Shown here: positions 10,744 through 21,679 of the stretch, piece by piece | How positions within the stretch are numbered: the first letter of the stretch is position 1 | How the letters are laid out: each line of letters opens with the position of its first letter | Source: Antedon mediterranea | Taxonomy: Eukaryota > Echinodermata > Crinoidea > Comatulida > Antedonidae | Reading direction: 5' to 3' | DNA length: 64,000 nucleotides | Assembly (NCBI RefSeq): GCF_964355755.1 | Contig: NC_092677.1 | Span: 22,974,101 to 23,038,100, forward strand | The notes under the pieces: model-generated | Seen by the model: the letters and a program-made list of their open reading frames with translations, nothing else | Database searches by the model: none | Told to the model about the DNA's origin: nothing | Made by a program: the position numbers and the translations under genes

Positions 10744-11095
10744 TATGATCATTTCACTGAATTATTTAATAAAAATAAATGGAAAACGATCATAGTCATT
10801 GTTGCTGTCTAGGCCTATATATATGTATAGGCTAATTTGACAACTATAAAAGTGCGTGTTTTTTTTTTATAAAAGGGAAATAATCCTCGGTCAGCAAAAA
10901 CACGTACGGTAGCTGTTATAGAGGAAACATCTGCCAAAATGTGTATCATAATTTTACTGACAAATTTAATTTTAAAAATAATATGGAAAACGATCATACG
11001 TTATTACGTTGTCGATTTGACACGCTATATATGTGCGTGTTGTTTTTATAGGCCTAAAAGGGAAATCTCGGTCAGCAAAAACACGTAGCACGAAA
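10744..11095. repeat. diverged tandem duplication, about 190-200 bp unit
   Basis: Two successive copies share the order GGAAAACGATCATA, AATTTGACA or ATTTGACACG, GTGCGTGTT, AAAAGGGAAAT, CTCGGTCAGCAAAAACACGT. Copy 1 spans about 10744-10915 and copy 2 about 10946-11095. No coding potential. Confidence 0.6.
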
Positions 11096-11099
11096 TCTA

Positions 11100-11621
11100 C
11101 ATGTGTTAAATTTATTGGTTTCCACATCGATTTAATAAACATAATGGTTGTATAGAGGTATGGGGCGTCAACGAGTAAATTGGCTTTATTTCACTATCCT
11201 AACAGCACCATGCTCATTAAAAGTTTATCGGCGTTTCATAGCAATAGCTTTGCTAACGATATAAATAGATTTTACTACACTTGCAAATCCAGTCGGGTAG
11301 TAATGAACACAGGTATATTTGTCATTTAGGTCAAACGAATTTCTGTGCAAATCGGACACGTACACAAATTAAGAATGTTTGACATTGACGTGTTTGATGT
11401 TTAAAAGATAATCATCTATGGTCCTGGTTTAAATTCCACAAATAATAAATATGTCAGGATTTGAAATGAATATTTGTTATTCCTCAGTGCAGGTCATGAA
11501 GTTTGTGCAAATACCTGCTAACATTCCTCAAATTCTTATCTTTTTTTTCTATGCCCGTAAAGTTATATATTTATACAACTTAATTATTTATACAATTTTA
11601 TCCATTTCTAATTTTTAATAG
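11100..11621. other. no gene seen upstream of the MULE relic
   Basis: Upstream exons expected for a full MULE transposase (FLYWCH zinc finger, early DDE region) were looked for here and not found. Confidence 0.4.
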
Positions 11622-12438
11622 TCCGGGTGTAGAAATAAAAGGGTGTGCCTTTCATTGGTCACAGGCTGTTTGGCGCCATGTTCAGCAAGTTGGTCTTGCA
11701 ACAACTTATCGAGAAAACAATTAGCTACCTATGTACATAAAACAATTAATGAACCTGCCATTCCTACCGGCAACGCATATACCAATGGCATTCTATGCAT
11801 TGAAAGCCAGGACAAACTCGCAACAATTAAAGCAACTCGTGGATTACATGGACCACCAGTGGATCCAGAACAAAATGTTTCCTGTCAGCGCCTGGAGTGT
11901 GTTCAGGATGACAATCCGCACCAATAACGATGTGGAAGGTATGTTTAGCAAACATGGACGGTTCGTTTTTGACAGCTTTTGTCGAATTTTAATAAAAAAA
12001 ATTAAAATACGTAAATAAACAATATGACTGTGATTGTAAAAGTAAAAGGTCTGTTTTGACAAACTGCTGGTTTGGTGGTAGCAACTACAGTAATAGTAGA
12101 ACCCTCATTTTTTGGCCCTGAAGGCGTCTTACACCAGTACGCTTCTTTTACTGCTGACCAATCACTTTAAATGCAATTATTAACTTGTTTCCCGGATGGC
12201 ATAACAGGTTGAACTTGAAATTTATATCCTCATTCCACAATTGAGGCGCGAAGCTGAACTAGTATAGTTGAAGTAGGGGTCGCTGCTGAGGACATGCACC
12301 GCCAGGTGAAACCTCAGTACTTGCAGCTGCAACACCACATCCAATCTTTCTGGCTCCGGTATGAAAAAGCCACAACTACAATTACAACTAGTGACTTTTT
12401 AAAAACCGTTAGCAAAATCTATGGAAATAGAAAATCAT
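11622..12438 (+). pseudogene. MULE-type transposase relic, two exons
   Basis: An acceptor TTTTAATAG at 11613-11621 opens an exon reading PGVEIKGCAFHWSQAVWRHV, then QQVGLATTYREN, LPFLPATHIPMAF, WSVFRMTIRTNNDVE and a donor at 11938/11939. This matches the C-terminal half of MULE transposases (GCxFHxxQAxWRxVQ, LPFLPxxHIPxAF, RTNNDxEGWH). The next exon resumes at about 12195 with GWHNRLN, then LYILIPQLRREAELV and QYLQLQHHIQSFW. Lesions are an in-frame TAG at 11722-11724, two frame changes in exon 2, and a second-exon acceptor that reads CCCG instead of CCAG. The upstream DDE part is absent. It is a dead fragment of a mobile-element or domesticated MULE gene; the frame starting at 11643 in another phase is a shadow. 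Confidence 0.8.
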
Positions 12439-13266
12439 AAGACAAAATATTATCATACATACTGTAACATTAAATTACTTCATCTTCATGATGCCTACAA
12501 AAGTACAGCTGTAATTGTTTTATAAAGGATGAACTGATAACTCTGCTGCATTCAAGTATAATCGTTTAAAATGAATTTATTATGCTGAATAAATTGAACT
12601 GTGAAAGTTATTATCTGTATGTTTGTTGTTGTTGTATCTACTGATAGGCCTAATCGTTATGACGCACAATTATAGGCCTAAATACAGTACATTGTATGAG
12701 GACACAGAACTAAGGATTGACTATTAGAGAATTAATTACCAATGCCAACGTGCTATATAAATGAAATTAGACGACAATTAGAGGCTCGACCAATACCTCA
12801 ATCTCTCCTATGTATAAAAATCAATTATTTGGGTTCGAGTTAGCCAAGTTGGGTACGAGATGTCATGGGTACAGGTTGGTTTGGGTACGTTTAAGGGTGG
12901 GGAGTTGGGTCGAATAAATAATTGGTATACCATGTTCATGTACCAGAACCTCGATCCCCGCATAGTATTGTTTTCAGAAACAAGATATTGCGAAGGCTGA
13001 GGTTCTTTGGATTCACTGGCTACAAAATTACAGTAGACTGTTGTGTCGAAATAGGTGTTTGTTTACGTTGAGGAAAAAGTGTATTTTTTGGTATGGGAGG
13101 TATGACGTTTTTTTTTAAACAGAAATGTTAAGCTTTTGATTTTGGAATTATTTCCAGCTTCTTGTGTCGTGTGAACAATGATACTTAAAACTCGTTTTGG
13201 CAATGAAATCGTGTTTAATTCACATTTTGAAATACAAATATCATGAAAGTAAAAAAAAAAAAACCA
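12439..13266. other. non-coding, one dispersed-repeat fragment
   Basis: Apart from the GGGTACGAG repeat at 12836-12910, no gene or structured repeat is visible. Confidence 0.4.
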
Positions 13267-14159
13267 CTATTGGTTCTCTGCTGCAGCATCCGGGATAGTT
13301 CTGCTGTTTCGCCGTCGATGCTTGCGTGCCCATCGCCAGATCCTTCGAAGCCACGGCACACGAATTCGCCAACGGTGGCGACGAGGTTGGGCAGTAGTAC
13401 CTTCCTGTTGATTACTGCCTACTGTTGCGTTATCACCATCAATGGCTGGCGTCGTGGTCTCGTCACGACGTGCCATTACATCTCCTTGGTGTTGGTTCGT
13501 TGTTCCATCACCAGCACTGTGATCCATTACTCTATTCCTATCTTCGATCTTAACTAATATAACTGTCGTCTAGTCAGTAACGCCTGGGACTCCTCATTTG
13601 AGCGGGAATGTCCAACTTCTTGAACATCGGCTACACTATTAGCACGATTAAATTTACGTTGCCTGATTTCAGCTATGTATTCGCATAGCTGTGCAAATTT
13701 CTCCTCTGCTTCGCGTTTTAAGTTCCATCCTCATTTCTTTTCTCAGAAAATATCTCTTTCTAAAACCGTCATCTGGGAAAATCTGTAAATTCTTCGCATT
13801 TTCATCACGTTTTCTTGATTTCAAACTCATTTCGTATGCGTGTGCACACATCCGACGTCTGTTTTCATAATATTGTATTTTTTCATCTGTCGTTCCTACG
13901 GGGAAAGCACCAGCCGGTGTTTCTTGTAAATTTTTAACTCGTCTATCGGCTAGGCTAAGTCGACGTAATCGGACATCAGATCAGTAAACCGTTGAATCTC
14001 ATAACGGGCACTTGCTAGCAAGTTTCTGATTGTTCCAGCATCACAATCATTTGTTGAATTTACTGGAACTTGTTTAGGTCTTCTAAACGATGACGGTAAT
14101 TCGAGAGAGCGCTCTCGGTTGTTCGGTTCATGTCTACGATGGGTCCCAGACTTATGCAC
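13267..14159 (-). pseudogene. unrecognised broken coding stretch, coiled-coil and basic C-terminus
   Basis: The minus strand gives consecutive protein-like segments in different frames. 14159-13950 is charged, with a TIRNLLASARYEIQRFTDLM helix. About 13980-13680 contains VKNLQETPAGAFPVGTTDEK, QYYENRRRMCAHAYEMS and a Lys/Arg-rich helix. About 13730-13580 continues as REAEEKFAQLCEYIAEIRQR, and 13545-13267 ends in an Arg/Trp-rich tail (PWLRRIWRWARKHRRR). The text is continuous in character but needs at least two frame changes, so it is either a decayed gene or has unseen small introns. I do not recognise the family. A divergent coding stretch begins about 350 bp away on the other strand. Confidence 0.35.
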
Positions 14160-14508
14160 ATGACCTTAATAACAAAATAAATGAAAATGAATTGTTGTAC
14201 AGTATAGGCCTAAATCAATTTAATAATCAATGCAATTACAGTATTATATAATAAAAATACTACATAAGTAAATTATCTTACCATTTGGCATATCATTTAT
14301 TAATTATCTTAGATTTCTAGTTAATAATAGCAGATGTGGTCAGTATAAAACGATCTTCTTCGTTTTAGCTGTTCAATTGAATGTTTATTATTGCCGTTTC
14401 CATAGTACAATTTGACCCGCATTCACTAGTAAAACGCGCGCGTACCACGTACCAACACAGATCGGAAATGATGAGCGCGCGTGTCACAGTGCAATGTGCA
14501 ATTTGGAA

Positions 14509-14935
14509 ATGGTTCAAATGGAGCGAACCCAAAATGCCCAGACAGAAAGTGGGGAAACACCGATGGAATACGTCTTGCTGAAGTTGCACAGCTTCTTCAA
14601 TAACGATTTGGAAGCCATGGACAGCATGTGTAGCGAGAAATTGAGGATTCTGATTTACAACGGAGCAGCCTGGACATTAAGTTTCAGTCGAGATGACCCA
14701 TTTACCCTCCTACCACTTCTGATTGGTTTGCCATATCACAGACATCGAGTGTTGTTATTGAAGGATCAGATATTGTTTGTCTTTATGACAGCAATGGCAA
14801 CATTCGAGTAGCTGCAAGAGCCTCTAAGATCACACCTGATTACAATGAATGGTACTCCCTGGTCTTTGAAACATCTCTCCAAAGTTGTTTATCCGGGCCG
14901 CGACTATTTTGGCCGAAATGACTTATCAAAGTTAA
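14509..14935 (+). pseudogene. unrecognised broken coding stretch
   Basis: From an ATG at 14509 the frame reads about 65 residues, including EYVLLKLHSFFNNDLEAMDS and RILIYNGAAWTLSFSRDDP. Around 14700-14710 the protein-like text moves to another frame: SDWFAISQTSSVVIEGSDIV, CLYDSNGNIRVAARASKITP, EWYSLVFETSLQ, ending near 14935. One single-base lesion would explain this. No family is recognised. It runs divergently from the minus-strand stretch at 13267-14159, and 14160-14490 could hold a shared promoter. Confidence 0.35.
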
Positions 14936-16478
14936 GTTCGCTTCCACTACTAAAGCGAATCATTCGCTATCTTATGTACGAATGCCTAGTGTGAGACAAT
15001 ACAAAATAGACAGAGGAAATAAATTGCTTAATTAGAATGAACAGAGTGTCAGTTCAATTTGAAAGGACCCCTTTCCCGGTTTATTTTTGCCGGTTGCATT
15101 CAGGAGGAGGAACAACTGTTGTTTTGGTTTCTTATTTTCGCAATAATGTTAACATAAAACTATCCTATTAATTTAATGTGAATAGCTTAAAACATTATCA
15201 ACTTCGACAAAACAATTTTTTCATACATTAATGAACAAAAGTGCAATCAACAAGTTCCTTGCTATAATTGATAGTTTATATAGTATAGGGCCGGGTATCG
15301 CGTTCGTTTCAGTACGGGTTGACCAGCACTTTTTTATGTGCCCGATTACGTTTGGCTCGATCGTCTTAACATTGGGCCCGATAGTCTAGTCTTAATCGTT
15401 GGGCCCAATAGTCGTAACATTGGGCTCGATAGCCAAGTGTATCGTTTGTAAATCCGTTCCATTATAGTTTAAAATTGAGTTATCGGCACACACGTACCGA
15501 GATGAAGTGAAAACAGAGTATTTTGAGTGTTGAGATTGTTCTTAACGAAAAAGCGTACATTTTTTTACTTTTTTATATATAACCTAGTACCTACCCAGGT
15601 AGCCCATATGGGACCCATATCTCAAGAATCTGGGAATATGGATATGTCGAGTAGAAAAGTGACGCTTAGTAACGCAATTTACTTACAGAAACAAAGTACA
15701 GTACAGATATTTTTCCCTCTAAAAAAAATGGTATCGTCGAGAATATATTCCCCTGGCGGCGGACATTCCGCCTGGCTGACATGTCACATATCGCATGGCA
15801 GACAGTCTGCAGCAGGTAATCGGATAAGTCGAGTAAACGATTTTATGTGAATCCCCGCGAAAACCAACGAACATCAGCAGTATGCAAAACGCACATGGAT
15901 TTTTTTAATTTTTGCTGTACAGTATTTTAAAAGATGGAATCGAAATCACCGATTCGAAATGATGTTAATCTGAAACCTATTTTTTGCAAATTAGGTAAGT
16001 TAAACGTGTGTCAATTTAGAGAGAGGAGGAGAGAGGGGAGTAGGCCTACATCCTAGCTAGGCCCTACTTCTAGCTAGCGGAAGCCGATCACTCCGGCCGC
16101 CGTATCAGTTTAGCGCGATATTAGCGAGCTTTCGTTGTAGTACGGAAGTAGTTCAGTACGGTAATTTGAACCGAAATGTGATCCACGCATGCGCAAAAAT
16201 TTGAGACTCACCGTAGCGTTAAATTTGAGAACGGTAGTGAGAAGAAATAGCGTCCTGTCTGAAACGTACATTCAGCTGTGTATTTTAAAGACCCCTTCCC
16301 TGCAATTTTGGACGTTTTTTGGAAAATAATACATATATATATATCACTTTAAAAACATTAAACCATGTCATTCCTTGTCTTAAATGTACGTTTTATGGTA
16401 AATTGATAAAAAGTGAGAAACAATGCACTACCTAAGTAGCTCGCGGCGATCGACCTCTCGTGGACGGTCTTATGCCCG
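14936..16478. other. non-coding, scattered dispersed-repeat words
   Basis: Holds the three loose tandem GGGCCCGATAGTC units near 15345-15440 and GC-richer text near 16080-16260 that shares GGCCGGAGTGATC-like words with 21565-21580. No gene supported. Confidence 0.4.
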
Positions 16479-16680
16479 TATTCTTAAACCGGACTTTAGT
16501 CTAGTTCGAGCTAAAACTAAAAAAATGACGTCATTTTAATTCATAAACCGAACTTCAACTAAATCACCGACTAAATCAGGCCAACCTCGACTAAATCGAG
16601 ACGGATTTTGATCGATTTTTTTAGTCCTGGAGGGGGAAGACTAAATGGTCGACTAAATGGTTTTTAAACGATGTTTATAA
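16479..16680. repeat. degenerate member of the CCCGTATTCTTAAACCGGAC repeat
   Basis: Starts with GCCCGTATTCTTAAACCGGA and continues with repeated ACTAAATCG words. The same opening is found at both arms of the inverted repeat at 19755-20100, so this is probably one half of a related element. Confidence 0.5.
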
Positions 16681-17849
16681 AAAACGTAACAGTCATTGAG
16701 TTGTTATATTGGCCAGATATTGAAGAATGAAATATCTATATTTATATTAGCTTAATTAAATATACATTGGTATAAATTATAATAATGAAAATCATCTTTA
16801 TTTACAACTGTATACAAATTACATTATTTTCTTCGCGCAAGTCCGACTTGAGCTACGTCACGCCATAGCGACAATGGGAGATGCGGCAATTCACCACGCG
16901 ATGGAATGTTTAGGGGGCCTAGCGCTTTCTTGTCACGCTATGAAGTGCGTGGTTCGTGGCGATCATACTTTGTTGGGGGCCTAGAAAATATAAAAGTTAC
17001 CGTACCGCCATGGTTCCTAAATATATTTTTAAGATTTTATTTGTTGTTAATCAAATATACTTCACTGTTAAATTAATACTAGGGATACCGAGAGCTGACT
17101 CCATTTTCATTACCACGATTAAACAGCGCGCACGTTACTATGCGCGCAATGTCATTGACGCGGTGTTTTTTTACTTTGGTAAACACTTTTTATTAGGTAA
17201 TTGTTCTGAAAATAAATTAATTATAAATATATTATTTTGAGTATATATTTATTTACCTATTATTCTATAAGATCAAGTATTTTTTATTTCCATTTCATTC
17301 AACCAAAAATGTGAATATAGTGGTTAAAAGATCGTTATCGCCTAGCGCGTATAGCTTTTGTTTACTACGAAACCCTCGGAAGGCTCAATGACCTACCATT
17401 TCAACCTTATTTTTGTAGTTGAGCCTCTTATGACCTCAAAATGTTTTTTATTCCTACACCAAGATAATATAGTTCCACATACCATGTGCTTGTTACTAAG
17501 AAAAATATTAATTTTAACTGCTAAAAAAACAATTTTATCCAGATATGAGGCCTTTATGATTCGAATATTTCATAGTAACAACCCATATACCATAAAAAAT
17601 ATCCGTTTAGTCCATTTTTTAAATAATTTTTGAAAAATTCCGAGGGGCTCAACTACAAAAACGCCATTTTATGGTATGATGTCATCGCAAGCCAATCAAA
17701 CCTCCGCGTTCGACCGCTCCGCAAGTCTCACGGTTGAACGATTTTGGATTCTCGCCCTTTGATTGGTTGACGCGATTCAACACACAGCGGAATAATTTTC
17801 TCGCGAGTGCCGTGAAGTCACATGGTGTCAGGCCTGTCCAATTACACAG

Positions 17850-19177
17850 CAGGGCATCATTTATAAGGAGCGCCTGCGCGACCGCGCTCCTCCGCGCTCC
17901 TCAACAGGCTTCGAGGAGAGCAATTTATCGCGCTCCTTAATTTTCAAAATAGAGCCTAGCTTTTGACAGTGTTGATTTTTCTGTCAAGAGGCCTAAAAAC
18001 ACGTGGATTTTTAAAAGTTAAAACCAATCTAGGCCTAAATAATATATAAGCTAAGTTATAAAGCTACAAGCCTAATGGCAGTCCCTCGTTTTTAAGGATC
18101 GCGAGCGCGATCGCAATCAACAACCTTCGAAAAGGAGAGCAATTCATCGCGCTCCATCTCACAGTGCGAGGTACCAACAAAGGGGATTCCCCTGCCTGCG
18201 CGCATTCAAGGGCGAGTTTACTTCATCGCCTCATAGTGCAACCAGTACGGTGTCATAGAAACACCTCCTTTACAGGAAGATCATGTCCCAACCAATAATT
18301 TTTCCCTTTATGTTTTTATGGAACGAGTTAATAAAATATATTTAATTTTAAAAGGAAACATTAATATAGGAGGCCTAAATATAATGTTTATTATTTAAAA
18401 AAGCTTAGCTGCTGGTTGCTTTAATTATGTCATTTTGAAGATGGATTATTTCTTCGAAAGTTCTAACCAATTTTGGTCACTCAAATCCTCCTCAAAACAC
18501 GTGCTGATGTGTGACGTCAGCATCTTCTAGAAGCTCTCTCAGCCCTCCCCTATTGTGCGTGCGCCCATGTGTGACACATGTAAACACGATCAAATATCTT
18601 TCTTAATTATTTTAAAATGACACTTTGTAACTTATTATCAATATTTTAATGGCTGTTGCATGTTAGAATTGTATAATTTATGAATTGCAGGTAAATACTT
18701 TTCAGGTTTTCTGTCTGATTTCTAGGCCAACAAGCTAGGCTAGAAAAGCTAGGCTAAAGGCATATAGAGTTGGCCAGGACAGGATTCTCCAGGCTCCTGA
18801 AACCCAATCTACCCAGGCAGGCCATAAAAAAAAAATTGGCTAGAGTTTTTTGTACTGTAGAATAATACGATCCCCACGGAAAATATTGTGTGTAAAGGTG
18901 GGTGTGGGGGATTTTAGGGGAGAGGTACAGTATACATTTGTTGTGCCCGGGAGGGGGGGGGGGGGGGGGGGGGGGTTATCCCCTGTCGGGCAAAAAAATG
19001 TGTACAAAAAATTAATAAGGGTCAGCCATTTTTAATAAGGGCGACCATCCTTCAACTTCAACATAAATATTTGAGGAGAGCGATTTAAAATTTTTGCAAG
19101 GAGAGCGAATTGCTCTCCTCGGTGATTTGAGGAGAGCGATTTGTTGCTCTCCTGGGTTTTGCATACGTGATGCCCTG
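17850..19177. mobile_element. hAT-like non-autonomous element with 6-bp duplication
   Basis: Ends are CAGGGCATCA and TGATGCCCTG, flanked by ACACAG on both sides (17844-17849, 19178-19183). The sister copy at about 22935 reads straight across this point (ATTACACGGGAAAATAATG), so it preserves the uninterrupted site. CAGGG termini and subterminal GGAGAGC/GGAGCGC repeats fit hAT-type elements, though hAT elements more often make 8-bp duplications. Its interior (about 18024-19065) is nearly the same as the interior of the element at 39440-40131, which has different ends. No open frame. Confidence 0.75.
18953..18975 (+). repeat. poly-G run, 23 G
   Basis: Uninterrupted G run inside the hAT-like element. 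Could form quadruplex structure on the plus strand; its length is liable to sequencing error. Confidence 0.8.
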
Positions 19178-19754
19178 ACACAGGAAAATAATGCATTGAA
19201 ATTCTTCGAACGAGGTTAAATAAACACTCTTTTTTATATAATAAATAAGTAATATCATATTTTATTGAATTTTACAATGTTGATATATAAAATATGTTAC
19301 TTAAAATCGTGATTTTATATAATTATTTTTACGAAAAATGACTAGTTCATACAATTGTCGACTGAGGGCGCAATTTGTTTACATCGTTCGTGGCTAAAAA
19401 CGATCATTTTCGGCGATGTTTTAAACCCTATATTTCGAAAACTACAAGTCATATTTTCATAATTCTTTCTTTATTATAATATTGATACAAAATACTAACA
19501 GGCAATGTATAATTTGTTTGAAAAATATTAACTTTTAATTTTACATCGTTATCCCTATTAATACTGATATTGTTCTAATAATTAACGATTAAAATTATTT
19601 TTCATGTATATAGTCCTGATGCGTAAAAAGTGTTGTAAGAAATGGAAAGTAATATCAATGCGCAAAATTTCGTCTGCTCCTCAAATACTCTCTTGTCATT
19701 GGCCAATGTATAGCCTTTGTTACCCAGACGTGTGCAACTCGACTAAAAGCTCGA

Positions 19755-20100
19755 CTTCATTAAGTCGAACTGCAAACTTTGACTACTTCGGTTTTGAATC
19801 GAATTTGAAGTAATAGCTCGAACTACGACTTTTCCAAGTCAAACTTCGAACTACGACTAAAGTCCGGTTTAAGAATACGGGCGTTAGGCCTAGCCTAGCT
19901 AGGCTTAGTCGTACGCTACCGATGTTTACCAGCTAGGCCTACAAAACTAAGCCTAGCTAGGCTAGGCCTAACGCCCGTATTCTTAAACCGGACTTTAGTC
20001 GTAGTTCGAAGTTCGACTTGGAAAAGTCGTAGTTCGAGCTATTACTTCAAATTCGATTCAAAACCGAAGTAGTCAAAGTTTGCAGTTCGACTTAATGAAG
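19755..20100. repeat. 154-bp inverted repeat, one mismatch, 38-bp spacer
   Basis: Arms 19755-19908 and 19947-20100 are equal in length. When compared by eye they differ at one base (A/G near the middle of the AAGTCRAACTTCG word). The arms contain CCCGTATTCTTAAACCGGAC, also seen at 16479. The spacer carries TCGTACGCTACC, and the right flank (20107-20134) carries the same word as a small hairpin GGTAGCGTACGA..CGTACGCTACC. Either a young foldback element or the product of a local inverted duplication. Confidence 0.85.
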
Positions 20101-21679
20101 TAATGAAGGTAGCGTACGAACATCGTACGCTACCTATATACCTAGCCTGACGTTGTATAGTTGCTGCATTAATTGTCTTTCTATTTTTGCCAGACTCCGT
20201 TGATACAAATTGGGGAAAACCCGGTATTTTCGCTGAAAAGTTAAGTCTTCCATTTGTTTTGGCCTCACGATCGATCGAAAAGTGGGCGAATTACAGGTGA
20301 AAAACAAAAATATCAATCCGCGCGCAATGCATTTTGGGATTTATAGCGGGCCGCTATAATTATTAGAATCGACTTATTTTTCACATTTTTAACCGTTTAA
20401 AGACGAAAAAAGTTATCGCAATAGGATCATATAGTATTATTTTTACATTAAATATAGTTTGTGATCTTAAATTAGATCTAAAAAACGTAGGGAATGGGGC
20501 TTCAATTATGGAGGACACGATGTAAGTAGTATCGTCAAGAGTAAAGCAGTTTAATCAGTCATTATTATAACTTATTGTAATCAAACATGGACTAGGCTAT
20601 AGCATAAATGAATGTTCATTAATGTCAAGTTTCAAGTTTATTGTTTCACACAATACAATACAATATAATACAGAAACATAAATTAATAAATACAATTGTG
20701 TGAGCAGGACGCATTTCTAAGCCAAGGCTTTAAGTTTGGTCCTCCAGAGAAGTAAAAATATATTTAATTATTTAATTTAAGCATTACTTACTAACTAACA
20801 ATGTAGTGCTCTAGATCAGTGATACAAAATATAAAATAAAAAAATTGGCTTAGAGATTCCTAGGCCTAGCCTGAAATAGCTGTTGCATTCATCATCGTTG
20901 AATTTATCTAAGTTGAATTGATATTCATCGCTTTTATACTGAAAATCAGAATTACTTGGAGAATTCATACTATACAACATAATGAATTCTTCCTCGTCTA
21001 GAACATCTGAAATATAGGCAGCAACAAGAGCGCTGCATCTCGTACCCTATGTAGGTTCGCCATGTTGTGTGAGATGCTGAAAGCCGAGACAACTGATGAT
21101 GATACCTGATCGCACTATGACGTCGCGCACATGTTCCCGTCGCGTGAACAAAACGAAACAGTAACAGACATGACGGGAGCCTAGTAAATGAGTACGGTCA
21201 CGGTTGGTTAAACCGGCCGTACTGCACGTTTACCGTCCCGTTACGAAAGCACGCTAATATGCACTCCGGCCCGGTATTCAATTCGACTTCCTGTGCAAAG
21301 GGGGCCGTTAGTATGGAGCGCCCATATCTACGTTTTCTATACTGTTCAGTGTGTTATAACAAATTCTTGGTGACCAAAAGAATTAAAAGAAAATAGAATT
21401 TAAATGGAACTAGCCTAGCCTAGTTAGTTGAATATTTATTAGAAGTTGGAACTGCTTTTTCTTTCAAACTAAACTTAACTTAACTTTTTCCTTTCAAATA
21501 ATCAAATACCCGTCTAATTAATGTCTGAATAACAATATTTAATTTCTTTCTTTCTAATTGAAGCGCGGCCGGAGTGATCTGTATTCCTCCTAGCTAGCTA
21601 GCCTAGCAGGAGCCTAGCTAGGCTAGGCCTAGTCCTATAAAAAGGGCCTACTAGTACTACTAATACCAGGCCTCTTAGT
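20101..21679. other. mostly non-coding, with one LINE 3' end
   Basis: Apart from the LINE tail at 20624-20850, this holds two TGACGTCA/TGACGTCG-like words near 21120 and GGCCTA/CTAG low-complexity DNA at 21590-21680. No gene is supported. Confidence 0.4.
20624..20850 (-). repeat. LINE 3' end fragment
   Basis: On the minus strand the sequence ends CAATAAACTTGAAACTTGAC after a GGAGGACCAAACTTAAAGCC stretch and an ACAATTG-rich UTR. A poly(A)-signal-like AATAAA followed by a CTTGAAA tandem tail is typical of non-LTR retrotransposon 3' ends. Confidence 0.5.

Larger units (their letters stand above)
17081..19556. mobile_element. short-TIR element, copy 1, with 9-bp target duplication
   Basis: Ends are AGGGATACCGA at 17081 and TCGTTATCCCT at 19556, an inverted pair with one mismatch. 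The flanking 9 bp ATTAATACT are identical on both sides (17072-17080 and 19557-19565). A 9-bp duplication suggests MULE-type transposition, although the TIRs are short and no transposase is present. A second copy lies at 21680-23317. This copy is interrupted by a 1,328-bp hAT-like element (17850-19177); without it the element is about 1.15 kb. Confidence 0.75.

Noticed and set aside
11643-11927. 94-residue open frame on the plus strand
   Set aside because: Wrong phase of the MULE exon; the similar-looking protein text is in the frame that reads GCAFHWSQ and NNDVE.
13243-13557. 104-residue plus-strand frame
   Set aside because: Antisense shadow of the Arg-rich minus-strand stretch; no own features.
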